A stretch of 64,000 nt of DNA. Origin: Cyclobacteriaceae bacterium (GTDB lineage: Bacteria > Bacteroidota > Bacteroidia > Cytophagales > Cyclobacteriaceae). The DNA is taken from assembly GCA_016786495.1 (NCBI GenBank), contig JAEUUJ010000081.1:1-64000 (forward strand), given 5' to 3'. Both the position numbers and the translations under genes were made by a program. A model generated the notes under the pieces. It saw only the letters and a program-made list of their open reading frames with translations, had not been told where the DNA came from and did not search any database. Below are positions 26,271 to 35,127 of this stretch, in pieces. The stretch's first letter is position 1; each line of letters starts with the position of its first letter.

Positions 26271-28433
26271 CTATTCCTTTATTCCTGCCAGGTCCAGGAT
26301 AAATGCATATTCCTGTGCAGTCTCGCGGTAGACTTTAAAGCGACCGGTTGTTCCGCCATGACCGGTTTCCATGTTCGTGCGGAGCAACAAGGTGTTATTA
26401 TCAGTTTTCATATCGCGGAGTTTAGCCACCCACTTGGCGGGCTCCCAATATTGAACTTGTGAATCGTGCAGCCCCGTTGTCACCAGCATGTTTGGATAGT
26501 TTTGAGCTTTCACCTGATCGTAGGGAGAATATTCCAGCATGTACATATACGATTCCGGATTTTTCGGATTGCCCCACTCATCGAACTCGCCTGTTGTTAA
26601 CGGAATGCTCTCGTCCAGCATCGTGGTAACAACATCAACAAACGGCACAGCGGCAATTACTCCTTTAAATAAATCGGGACGCATGTTCACCACAGCGCCC
26701 ATCAGCAAGCCGCCTGCACTTCCGCCTGAGGCGAACAGGTGCTCAGGCGTGGTATATTTTTCTTCGATCAAAAATTCAGCACAGTCGATGAAGTCTGTGA
26801 ACGTGTTTTTCTTTTTGAACATCTTCCCGTCTTCATACCACTGGCGGCCCATTTCCTGTCCGCCACGGATGTGCGCGATGGCATAAACAAATCCGCGGTT
26901 AAGCAAGCTTAGTCGTGTTGACGAGAATGCCGGATCCATGCTGGCTCCGTACGAACCATAGCCGTACAGCATGGTGGGATTGGTTCCGTCTTTTTTGATT
27001 CCTTTTTTATAAACGATCGACATCGGGATTTGCGTGCCATCCTTGGCGGTAGCCCAAAGTCTTTCGGTTTGGTAATCTGCCGGATTATACCCGCCGACTA
27101 CTTCCTGTTGCTTGAGAAGCTTCCGCTCGCGCGTCTTCATGTTATAGTCGTAGGTTGAATTGGGCGTGGTCATCGAGGTGTAGCCGTACCGAAGCAAGTC
27201 GGTGTCGAAATCAAGATTGGTCGAGGAGAAGATCGTGTAAGCTGGCTCTTCGAACTTCATGTAGTGCTCTTCATTATTCTTTTGATTCATGATGCGGAGC
27301 TGCGTGCTGGCTTTTGAGCGTTCGCTCACAACCAGGTAGTCTTTGAAGATATCGATACCCTCGAGAAGTGTGTCATCGCGATGCGCAATTTTTTCTTTCC
27401 AATTCGCTTTGTCGGTTTTGGTGTCAGGCGTTTCCATCAGGCGAAAGTTCAGCGCGTCCCAATTGGTGACGATGTAGAATTTATCCTGATAGTGGTCGAT
27501 GGAGTACTCCAGTCCGCGTTCGCGCTGGGTGAAGTTTTTCCATTTTCCGTCAGGTGTGTTGGCATCCAGAATCTGATAGTCGTTGGTTAACGTACTTCCG
27601 GATGCAATCACTAAGAACTTCTTCGACTTTGTTTTATAGATCGTAGTGTTAAACGTATCATCCTGTTCTTCGTAAACGATCACGTCTTTTTTCGGAGAGG
27701 TTCCAAGCTTGTGCTTCATCACCCAGCGGGGCAGGAGGGTAACGGAATCTTTACGGCTGTAGAAAAGTGTTTTGTTATCGTTGGCCCAGGTGAAACTTCC
27801 GGTAGTGTTCGTGATCGGTTCGCCTACCAGTTTGCCCGTTGCCAGATCTTTCACATACAGGGTATAGCGTCTGCGGCTTACGGAATCTTCGCCATAGGCA
27901 AGCAACTTGTTGTCTTCACTAACTTTTAACCCGGCAATGGAATAATAGCTGTGACCTTTAGCCATTTCATTGACGTTCAGCAGAATTTCTTCCGGTGCTT
28001 CCAGTTTTTCTTTCTTCCTGCAATAGACCGGATATTCCTTGCCCTCTTCAAAACGGGTATAATACCAGTAACCGTTTAGTTTATAGGGCACCGATTCATC
28101 GGTTTGCTTGATGCGGCCCACCATCTCATTATAGAGCTTTTCCTGTAAGGCTTCCGTGTGCTTGAGTTTCGCCTTCAGGTAGTCGTTTTCGCTCGTGAGA
28201 TAGTTGATTACTTTGGTGGTCACTTCATCTTTCTGCTCGGCATTCTTTTGCTCTTCAGAGAGCTTCATCCAGTAGTAGTTATCGATGCGGTTTCCGGTAA
28301 GCGTATCGGGTTTCTTTTCGGCAATCGGTGGAGCAAGCTCGTCTTTCTTTGCTTCCTCCCGGGCAGGGTTACAGGCGTTCATAATCAAGGCAGCGCATAT
28401 TGCTGCGTAAAGGTATCGTAATGATTTATTCAT
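26271..28433 (-). CDS. S9 family prolyl oligopeptidase / oligopeptidase B-like lipoprotein
   Basis: A 720-residue serine peptidase of family S9A. An N-terminal propeller (about 60-430) precedes an alpha/beta-hydrolase domain with nucleophile Ser572 in SGGSAGGLL, Asp in GLHDSQVQYWEP and His in METGHGGTTGR; YGSYGASMDP and HIRGGQEMGRQWYEDGK are oligopeptidase B (PtrB) hallmarks. The N-terminus carries a lipoprotein signal (AALIMNACNPAREE), so the enzyme is exported and lipid-anchored, unlike the cytoplasmic E. coli enzyme. The start is the ATG at 28433; the frame upstream would place residues before the signal peptide. It probably trims basic peptides in the envelope. Confidence 0.9.
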   Translation of the reverse strand: MNKSLRYLYAAICAALIMNACNPAREEAKKDELAPPIAEKKPDTLTGNRIDNYYWMKLSEEQKNAEQKDEVTTKVINYLTSENDYLKAKLKHTEALQEKLYNEMVGRIKQTDESVPYKLNGYWYYTRFEEGKEYPVYCRKKEKLEAPEEILLNVNEMAKGHSYYSIAGLKVSEDNKLLAYGEDSVSRRRYTLYVKDLATGKLVGEPITNTTGSFTWANDNKTLFYSRKDSVTLLPRWVMKHKLGTSPKKDVIVYEEQDDTFNTTIYKTKSKKFLVIASGSTLTNDYQILDANTPDGKWKNFTQRERGLEYSIDHYQDKFYIVTNWDALNFRLMETPDTKTDKANWKEKIAHRDDTLLEGIDIFKDYLVVSERSKASTQLRIMNQKNNEEHYMKFEEPAYTIFSSTNLDFDTDLLRYGYTSMTTPNSTYDYNMKTRERKLLKQQEVVGGYNPADYQTERLWATAKDGTQIPMSIVYKKGIKKDGTNPTMLYGYGSYGASMDPAFSSTRLSLLNRGFVYAIAHIRGGQEMGRQWYEDGKMFKKKNTFTDFIDCAEFLIEEKYTTPEHLFASGGSAGGLLMGAVVNMRPDLFKGVIAAVPFVDVVTTMLDESIPLTTGEFDEWGNPKNPESYMYMLEYSPYDQVKAQNYPNMLVTTGLHDSQVQYWEPAKWVAKLRDMKTDNNTLLLRTNMETGHGGTTGRFKVYRETAQEYAFILDLAGIKE

Positions 28434-28610
28434 GGTGAAGTGTTGAGTCATTAAAGTACATCAATCCCCGCCTAACTTGTCAAGCCATTGAGAGAATCTT
28501 TAGTCCTTTTGTCAAGAAACGGGCGGTTAAATTGGCCCGAAAAATGATACGAAAGGCTTTTTTGGTCATTGCAAAATCATTTGACGATCTTGTAAGTAAT
28601 TCCCCCGCGC

Positions 28611-29990
28611 ATGCAAACAAAAATGAAACTTCTGTTGATGCTGCTGGTGCTCACCAGTCAGGCTGTTTTTTCACAATCCGAGACATTTGATCTGGTGACA
28701 TTCACACCACCGGCCGGCTGGAAAAAGGAGACAAATTCCAGTGCAGTTTCTTACGTCATGACAAACCAGGGTAGCCGTCAATGGTGCAGAGTGACCATTT
28801 TTAAGAGTATCGGAAGCAGTGGTGACTTGAATACCGATTTCGATCACGAGTGGAATGAACTGATTACCAAAACTTATACCGGTACGGTTAAACCTAAACA
28901 AGACATAACCGAGGAGGACGGCTGGACTGCGCAATCGGGTGCTAGTGGTTTTATGTGGGAAAAGCAACAATGCTATGCGTTGCTTACCGCGATCAGCGGC
29001 TACGGGAAAGCGCTAAGCATCACCGTGATCATGAATGGTGAAGAGTTTAAACATGAGGTTGAGTTGTTTTTGAGTTCGGTAACGCTTAAAAAACCGGAAG
29101 TACCGGTAGTTGTTCAACCCATTGCTGCCAATGGAAATCAGGCTTCATCAGGAGCTGCCGGCATCACGGTTAAAGAGTCGCCCGGTAATCAGGGCATCAC
29201 ACTCGCCACCACAAACTTCGATGACGGCTGGATATCGCATCCTTTTGCTGATTATGTTAAAGTCACGAAGAATAATACAACTGTGTTGCTTCACTACGCT
29301 ATCGAGATCACCGATGAAATGCGCAGCAGTAATATGGAAGGTTTACTATTCGATCGTTTCATTCTGCCGCGATACAATGTCTCCAATATCCGCAAGTACG
29401 ATCATGGCGGCCCGTGTTATTTCTGTATTTACTTCTTTGAAGCAGATGCAGTCGAGAAAGCCACGGGTAAGCGTGTGCATATCGGATTTCGGGTGATCCC
29501 GAACAACGGCATTGCGCGATGCATTGAAATCATCTCACCCTCGCAGGCCGATTTTCAGCAGACCTTTCCAACGCAGGAAAAAGTGGAGGCGATGTTGAAT
29601 TACAACAAGTTTGCGGTTACCCTGAAAGATATCGTGGGAACCTGGGAAGAAAGCTCCGGCTCGTATGTAAACATGTACAGTACCATTACAGGAGCCTACG
29701 CAGGAATGAATACTGCCTCATCCGCACATAAGTTCATTTTCAGTGCAGATGGGACCTATAAAAGTGAGCACAGTGGTGCGCATGGCATGGTGGGAAGCAT
29801 GCAATTCTTTAGTCAGAAATATTCCGGAAAGGCAACCGTGACGAATTGGGACATTACACTACCCAACCGTTTCAAGGGAGAAACCGATATTTTATGGGCG
29901 CAGTTCGAAGCTGTCCGGGGTGGTCGTGTGTTGCACCTCGTTGAAAAGGACTCGCCGGTAATGGACTATCACCTGGTTAAAACACAATAG
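28611..29990 (+). CDS. Secreted protein of unknown function
   Basis: A 459-residue exported protein with signal peptide MQTKMKLLLMLLVLTSQAVFSQ. The first domain (about 24-165) opens ETFDLVTFTPPAGWKKE, a pattern seen in exported Bacteroidota proteins of unknown role. A Gly/Ser-rich linker follows (about 170-200), then a second domain (about 205-330), then a C-terminal lipocalin-like part beginning IVGTWEESSGSYVNMYS and FIFSADGTYKSEHSG (about 345-459). No catalytic motif was recognised. There is no T9SS sorting domain. It converges on the next gene with an 11-base gap and stands alone on its strand. Another possible start is the ATG at 28623. Confidence 0.75.
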   Translation: MQTKMKLLLMLLVLTSQAVFSQSETFDLVTFTPPAGWKKETNSSAVSYVMTNQGSRQWCRVTIFKSIGSSGDLNTDFDHEWNELITKTYTGTVKPKQDITEEDGWTAQSGASGFMWEKQQCYALLTAISGYGKALSITVIMNGEEFKHEVELFLSSVTLKKPEVPVVVQPIAANGNQASSGAAGITVKESPGNQGITLATTNFDDGWISHPFADYVKVTKNNTTVLLHYAIEITDEMRSSNMEGLLFDRFILPRYNVSNIRKYDHGGPCYFCIYFFEADAVEKATGKRVHIGFRVIPNNGIARCIEIISPSQADFQQTFPTQEKVEAMLNYNKFAVTLKDIVGTWEESSGSYVNMYSTITGAYAGMNTASSAHKFIFSADGTYKSEHSGAHGMVGSMQFFSQKYSGKATVTNWDITLPNRFKGETDILWAQFEAVRGGRVLHLVEKDSPVMDYHLVKTQ

Positions 29991-30001
29991 TACTGGTTGT
30001 G

Positions 30002-31621
30002 TTATCGCTTCAGCGAGATGTAGCCTGTTTTCAAGGTTCCTGACGAAAATCGTATCCGGTAATAGTACGTACCCGAAGGTAACTCTTTGCCGGCATCGCT
30101 CACGCCTGTGAACACCCGGTCGGTATTATTGTAGTTCGAAACCTCGAACACCACATCGCCCCAGCGATTGTAAATTGTTACCCGATTGGATTGTGTTTCA
30201 GCGATAACATCAATGTATTGAAGAATAAAGGCATCGTTTAGTCCGTCACCGTTTGGAGACAGCGCGTTGTAAATCACCAGTTCGCCCACCACTTGAATTT
30301 CGAAGAGTTGCTCCGTACAATTGCCCGCCACATCGCATGCGCGTATGGTTACTTCATCGGTTCCGCTGAACGACTTTCCCGTATAGTCGAGCATAAGCAT
30401 GCCGTTGACAACGGTAACCACGGCTCCGCTCAACGGTTGTCCGACTGCAATAATCGAAGCAATATCGAGCGCACTGCTGGTCGTAATTAAGGGTATAAGA
30501 TCAAGTGTAACTTGCCCTTCAATTTGCGTGGTCAGGGGCACCGGTGTAATCACCGGAGGTGTGCAGCTTGACGGATTGAGCGTAACGGTGACATCGGTGC
30601 GATTGCTTTCGCACGTAGCGGGATCGTAGATGGATACAAAAAATGTTGCATTGCCATTCAGCGGTGGCGTTGTGAAAGACTGACCGGTGAAAAGGATGGT
30701 GCTCGAAATCGCATCGGCATACCAACGGTATTCCTGTGCGCCTGTAGCACCGTTGGCTGAAAGCGTTACAGTGCCGGGGCCACACCGGCTTGCATCGGTT
30801 GCGGTGGGTGCGGCCGGTGGCGTACACGGAATGATCGTGAACGGTTCCTGAAGCACGTTGCTCCAATATCCATTGCTGTCTTTCGCACGAACGTGAAGTG
30901 TGTAGGTGCCGGGTGCCAGCACGGGTAAGTCTAAATTGAAGAGCTGATTGACAGCGGGTGTTGCCGTGAGAGTAACCGAAGTTGCTTGTCCGATTCCCGG
31001 GTCAGTGTCGACAAAATATTCCAGTTTCACGAGGTTGGGTGATAGCAATCCGGATGGAAGCAAATAAAAGCTTCGGGTTGTGAAGAGTGACCATCGCCCC
31101 TGATCATCGCGTGCCCGAACGCTGATGGTATGAAATCCGGGAGCCAGTGACGCAGTAGGTGCATCAACCGCCAGCGTAACTGCGGATGCCGCTGTGACCG
31201 GGATGGCAGTACCGTTGCCACGCCCCGGATCGCTATCGAAAAAGTACTCAGCCCGCGTTATCGTTAGGGCTGGCGTACCGCTGAATGGATTCGGGATTGC
31301 ATAGAACGATCGGGTAGTTGTTAAACTCCATTTGCCCGTATTGTCTTTCACGCGCGCGTTGAGGGTGTGGAAGCCCGGACCTAACGCACCCGTTGGAATG
31401 GTGAATGATTGGTTGATCGATGCTGCAGGCGTTAGCGCAAGTGCTGTGGCGTTGCCCGTACCGGGATCGGTATCAAAAAAGTACTCGGCCGCAACTACGG
31501 TTTGTGCAGGTGCATCGTACGGGACAATCAGAATCGCAGTGGCAAGCAACAATGTGCCAGGCGAAAGCCGGATTAGCCTGCGTACGATCTGATGGGTAAA
31601 ATACTTCATTGCCCTGCGCAT
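30002..31621 (-). CDS. T9SS cargo with three EYFFDTDPG repeats and type B sorting domain
   Basis: A 539-residue secreted protein. After a signal peptide (ending DAPAQ) there are three tandem repeats of about 75-80 residues starting near 40, 120 and 197, each opening (A)EYFFDTDPGxGN and closing with xxRAKDxxGxWS. A T9SS-type Ig domain (about 264-347, EYRWY), a cadherin-like module (about 354-444) and the type B sorting domain (446-539; YNALSPNGDGLND, IYNRWGDVVF) follow. It is last in a leftward group: PorP, beta-helix protein, then this cargo. The stop of the preceding gene is 16 bases away. Function is unknown; surface attachment through T9SS is expected. Confidence 0.85.
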   Translation of the reverse strand: MRRAMKYFTHQIVRRLIRLSPGTLLLATAILIVPYDAPAQTVVAAEYFFDTDPGTGNATALALTPAASINQSFTIPTGALGPGFHTLNARVKDNTGKWSLTTTRSFYAIPNPFSGTPALTITRAEYFFDSDPGRGNGTAIPVTAASAVTLAVDAPTASLAPGFHTISVRARDDQGRWSLFTTRSFYLLPSGLLSPNLVKLEYFVDTDPGIGQATSVTLTATPAVNQLFNLDLPVLAPGTYTLHVRAKDSNGYWSNVLQEPFTIIPCTPPAAPTATDASRCGPGTVTLSANGATGAQEYRWYADAISSTILFTGQSFTTPPLNGNATFFVSIYDPATCESNRTDVTVTLNPSSCTPPVITPVPLTTQIEGQVTLDLIPLITTSSALDIASIIAVGQPLSGAVVTVVNGMLMLDYTGKSFSGTDEVTIRACDVAGNCTEQLFEIQVVGELVIYNALSPNGDGLNDAFILQYIDVIAETQSNRVTIYNRWGDVVFEVSNYNNTDRVFTGVSDAGKELPSGTYYYRIRFSSGTLKTGYISLKR

Positions 31622-31637
31622 GATGCCAATGTGCCGA

Positions 31638-32708
31638 TCAATTATTCACCGTTGCCTGTATGGTCACCTTGAGTTGAGCGCCCGGCACGAGCGAAGGATT
31701 TTGAATGTTCAGCGTAGTGACTTGTGGAATCGGGGGCGGTGCGCTGGTATCATAACCGCTGCCTGGGGCGCCACCGCTGGGGAAGGGGAATGTTCCGCCG
31801 TAGATGCCAATATCGGTTCCATCGGTTCCTGCATTTTTTCCGGCCGATGAATTTTGAAGCCGGTAGTTAAAGATAGCGTTGTACGTGGTCAGGTTTGCGG
31901 CACTCACAAACTGCGGATCAGTTCCCACAATATTTCCGGACGCTGAATTTGGTCCGCCTGCAAAACTATTGGTAGGCGCAACGTCGCTCACTACGCTGGA
32001 GTTGGTGAGATTGTTGTTGAATGTAATGGAATTGGCAGCAATCACAAACGCACTTGCTGTGGGCCCCGCAAAGATGTTGTTGGTGATGGTAGCGAAGCGC
32101 GTAGATTGTATCGATGCACCGGACGACCGCAGAAAGAGGTTGTGGTCGATAATAACGGACGGCTGCACGAAGGATACGACCGATCTTGAAATGATGTTAT
32201 TCTGAATGAGCACATTGGTGGCAATGCCCGACAACGTAGTAATGTCCAAGCCAATGATGTTATTGACGATTGACCAGCTGTCGCCATAAACTGTGATGCC
32301 GTTGTTGATTTGATTTCGGAAGATTTGAATGTCGTCAACGGGTTGGATGTTGGCTACTGAGATGGACGGAATCCGGAAGCCGGCGATTACCGTGCCCGAT
32401 GAGTTGTTTCCGGAATTGTCGTTACTCAGGGTTAAACCATTAAACAATACAGTTGACAAATTTAGTTGGTTGGCAGAATTATAGCCAGCGCCCAGCAGCA
32501 CCAGGCGTTTATTGACTACTACACTTTCATTGTAAGCCGTTGAACTTCCATTAACGTAAATGGTATCGCCTGATGTGGCGGCATTAATCGCTGCCTGAAT
32601 GGTGGCGAACTGTGCCGGGCGGTTCGGATCGTTGCTGACCGTGCGGATGGTTGCCTGACTGGCGGTGATCGAAAGAATCAGGACGATGGGTATCAGATAG
32701 TGTTTCAT
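31638..32708 (-). CDS. Secreted right-handed beta-helix protein
   Basis: A 356-residue exported protein with signal peptide MKHYLIPIVLILSITASQA. The segment FATIQAAINAATSGDTIYVNGS (about 34-55) is the usual opening of pectate-lyase/NosD-like beta-helix domains, and the following Asn- and Val-rich rungs (NNIIS, NNIFAG, FNNNLTNSS) fit a parallel beta-helix. Its C-terminus (VPGAQLKVTIQATVNN) has no T9SS sorting domain, unlike the next gene 16 bases downstream. It may be a carbohydrate-binding or lyase protein; no catalytic residues can be assigned. A dyad GTTATTTTAATAAC lies just upstream of its ATG. Confidence 0.8.
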   Translation of the reverse strand: MKHYLIPIVLILSITASQATIRTVSNDPNRPAQFATIQAAINAATSGDTIYVNGSSTAYNESVVVNKRLVLLGAGYNSANQLNLSTVLFNGLTLSNDNSGNNSSGTVIAGFRIPSISVANIQPVDDIQIFRNQINNGITVYGDSWSIVNNIIGLDITTLSGIATNVLIQNNIISRSVVSFVQPSVIIDHNLFLRSSGASIQSTRFATITNNIFAGPTASAFVIAANSITFNNNLTNSSVVSDVAPTNSFAGGPNSASGNIVGTDPQFVSAANLTTYNAIFNYRLQNSSAGKNAGTDGTDIGIYGGTFPFPSGGAPGSGYDTSAPPPIPQVTTLNIQNPSLVPGAQLKVTIQATVNN

Positions 32709-32713
32709 CGCGA

Positions 32714-32727
32714 GTTATTTTAATAAC
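32714..32727 (-). promoter_or_regulatory. Dyad abutting the start of the beta-helix gene
   Basis: GTTATT-TT-AATAAC is a perfect six-base inverted repeat ending six bases before the ATG at 32708. It could be an operator or a leader hairpin that covers the ribosome-binding region. Confidence 0.3.
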
Positions 32728-32848
32728 CCGAAAATACACGATTTCAACACTAAAAGTTGCGTGCCTGCGTAGCGTTACGATTAAGTTTTTGTGCTAAAAA
32801 CAGGGGATTTTTCAGAACATTTAAATCGCAGAATTGTTACCCGCGCTG

Positions 32849-33754
32849 TTAAAAGTTACTGATGGTTGTCTCGTGAAAGCGCAGCACCGATAGCCGGATT
32901 CCCAACGAAATTTCATGTGTGGTGAAATTACTGCCGACTGACTTATTGGTGGGTAACTCGAACACGTATCCAAACCGAAACTTCTCGCGATAGAGTGTCT
33001 GAAGCATCACCCCGTACGTTTTAAAATTCCGGGTAAACACACCCGCTGTGTGAACGCTGTTCAGGATGATATTTGCGCCAATATCGGCTGAGGGGGTTGC
33101 GCCTTTTACAGCACGTACCAGCGCGGTAGGTTTGAACTTTACCTGCTCGTTCAAATAAAATACGTAGGCCCCAAAGAGGTAGTAATGCTGGTTGTACAAT
33201 TCAAACTCGCTGTCGCCTGCACTGAATTTTGTCGGGAGCATCCGCGGAACCGAAAGGCCGATCAAAAAATCCGAACCTTTTAGAATCACCCCTGCGCCAA
33301 TGTTTAGCGTAGTGCCGCGCTCGTTGTTCAGAAAGGCTTCGTCACCTTCGTCATAGATGTTGAGGTCGGCATTGTCGATCCGGTAGTTTAGCAGTCCGGC
33401 CTGCATGCCGAAGCTCAATTGCCGGTCGTGACCGAGGTCAAGTTTATAGGCAAAAGAGGCATTCACTTCCGTGTTCCTGGTATTGCCGATTTGATCGTGT
33501 GAAAACGTAAAGCCGACACCCGCCTTGTTTTGAAGAAGTGATGAACTTCCGTTTAGATTAAAGGTGTTCGGCTGCCCTTCGATCCCTACCCACTGGATGC
33601 GGTAACTGCCGGTGACGTTTAGATTGTTACTCAGTCCTGCGTAAGCCGGATTAATCACCAGCGGATTAAGCATGTATTGCGAATAAATCGGATCTTGCTG
33701 CGCGATAGCTGAAAAACTAATGATGAGGAATGCAAGGGATAGTAATTTCTTCAT
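32849..33754 (-). CDS. PorP/SprF family T9SS outer membrane protein
   Basis: A 301-residue PorP/SprF protein: signal peptide (MKKLLSLAFLIISFSAIAQ), then QQDPIYSQYMLNPLVINPAYAG, beta-barrel strands and a C-terminal SVGSNFTTHEISLGIR region nearly identical to that of the PorP at 16723-17637. It should assist T9SS delivery or anchoring of type B cargo such as the protein two genes downstream. The start is the ATG at 33754; the frame is open another 60 bases but those residues precede the signal peptide. A degenerate CACATnATnATGTG site lies 56 bases upstream. Confidence 0.92.
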   Translation of the reverse strand: MKKLLSLAFLIISFSAIAQQDPIYSQYMLNPLVINPAYAGLSNNLNVTGSYRIQWVGIEGQPNTFNLNGSSSLLQNKAGVGFTFSHDQIGNTRNTEVNASFAYKLDLGHDRQLSFGMQAGLLNYRIDNADLNIYDEGDEAFLNNERGTTLNIGAGVILKGSDFLIGLSVPRMLPTKFSAGDSEFELYNQHYYLFGAYVFYLNEQVKFKPTALVRAVKGATPSADIGANIILNSVHTAGVFTRNFKTYGVMLQTLYREKFRFGYVFELPTNKSVGSNFTTHEISLGIRLSVLRFHETTISNF

Positions 33755-33809
33755 ACCGCGAACGTTTTTTTGACTGTTCAAGGTGGTCATAAACCTCTTG
33801 CCGGTAAAT

Positions 33810-33823
33810 CGCATAATGATGTG
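33810..33823. promoter_or_regulatory. Degenerate copy of the CACATnATnATGTG palindrome
   Basis: CGCATAATGATGTG differs by one base from the pattern found exactly at 44526 and 47305. It lies 56 bases upstream of the PorP ATG (minus strand) and 48 bases upstream of the divergent exporter ATG. Confidence 0.3.
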
Positions 33824-33870
33824 ATGGAACCTTCTTTGCTGGCTTTCCGTTCAAATCTTCTTTGAGTTAC

Positions 33871-35127
33871 ATGAGCGACAGGCAGAAATACTACTTTTTT
33901 ATTATCCTGATTCTTGGGGCCCTTGCGACCATCAGCCCGTTCTCGATTGACATGTACCTCCCGGGATTCCCCGCTATCGCGCTCGACTTAAATACGTCCA
34001 TCGACCAGGTTCAGCTTTCACTCACGGCTTATCTCGTGGGAATAGCCGTTGGTCAGTTGTTGTACGGCCCGTTGCTTGACCGCTTCGGCAGGAAACGTCC
34101 GTTGTACGTAGGACTCATCATTTATATCCTGGCGTCTATCGGCTGTGCATTTACGGAGTCGATCCATGCACTGATTTTCATGCGCTTCCTTCAGGCGCTG
34201 GGCGGATGTGCGGGTATCGTGTCCGCGCAAGCATTGGTGCGCGACCTTTTTCCGGTTAGCAAAACTGCGCAGGCCTTTGCACTAATCACGCTGGTAATTT
34301 CCGTATCACCCATGATCGCCCCAACTGTGGGAGGGTACGTAACGGCACACATTGGCTGGCAATATGTTTTCGCCATTCTCGCGGTCATCACACTCTTAAT
34401 TCTTACCGCGTCATATTTCTTTCTGCCGAAAGGCCGCGGAGCCGATCCGACCGTTTCGCTGAAGCCAAAAGCGGTTGCGAAGAACTTTTATGAAGTGATC
34501 CGCAATCCGCAGTTTCTGGTGTATGCCGTTACCGGTGGCATCGCTTCGGCTGCACCCTTCGCATACATTGCAGGTTCGCCCAGCGTGTTTATGGATATCT
34601 ACGGACTTACCGAGCAGCAGTACGGCTGGGTGTTTGCGTTACTTGCTTTCGCGATGATCGGGTCAACCCAGTTGAATCACATCATCCTCAAAAAATTTAC
34701 GAGCGAACAGGTAATTCGTTTTGCCTTGTTCTATCAAACGTTCATGGGATTGTTGCTCGTGGCCGGTGTATACTTCGAGGTGTTCAATGTTTACACACTG
34801 ATTGCGATGATGTTCATTTTCTTTGCCGGCCAGGGCATTACCGGGCCGAATGCAACCGCGTTATCGCTGGCGCCATTTTCGAAGCAGGCCGGAAGTGCTT
34901 CGGCCTTATTTGGCAGCTGGAGGTTAGGAGCGGGCGGCATTATCTCGGCGATTGTTAGTTTATTTCATAACAATACGGCATTGCCCATGGTGACCACGAT
35001 GGCAGCTTGTGCGATTGTCGGCTTGACCATCCTATCCATCGGGAACTTTCGCGTGAAATACAAAGCGAAGAAACAACAGGTGGATGAAGCTACATCCATT
35101 ATTCATCCAGCCTCGCAAGCGGAGTAA
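33871..35127 (+). CDS. MFS multidrug efflux transporter, Bcr/CflA family
   Basis: A 418-residue inner-membrane exporter of the drug:H+ antiporter-1 (12-helix) major facilitator family. Bcr/CflA features are the opening FFIILILGALATISPFSIDMYLPGFPAIA, the loop 2-3 motif YGPLLDRFGRKRPLYVGL and the antiporter motif C region VSPMIAPTVGGYV. Likely substrates are bicyclomycin, sulfonamides or small metabolites, but specificity cannot be read from sequence. The ATG at 33871 is chosen over a TTG three codons upstream. Its stop codon directly abuts that of the convergent DUF1080 gene with no base between them. Confidence 0.92.
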   Translation: MSDRQKYYFFIILILGALATISPFSIDMYLPGFPAIALDLNTSIDQVQLSLTAYLVGIAVGQLLYGPLLDRFGRKRPLYVGLIIYILASIGCAFTESIHALIFMRFLQALGGCAGIVSAQALVRDLFPVSKTAQAFALITLVISVSPMIAPTVGGYVTAHIGWQYVFAILAVITLLILTASYFFLPKGRGADPTVSLKPKAVAKNFYEVIRNPQFLVYAVTGGIASAAPFAYIAGSPSVFMDIYGLTEQQYGWVFALLAFAMIGSTQLNHIILKKFTSEQVIRFALFYQTFMGLLLVAGVYFEVFNVYTLIAMMFIFFAGQGITGPNATALSLAPFSKQAGSASALFGSWRLGAGGIISAIVSLFHNNTALPMVTTMAACAIVGLTILSIGNFRVKYKAKKQQVDEATSIIHPASQAE

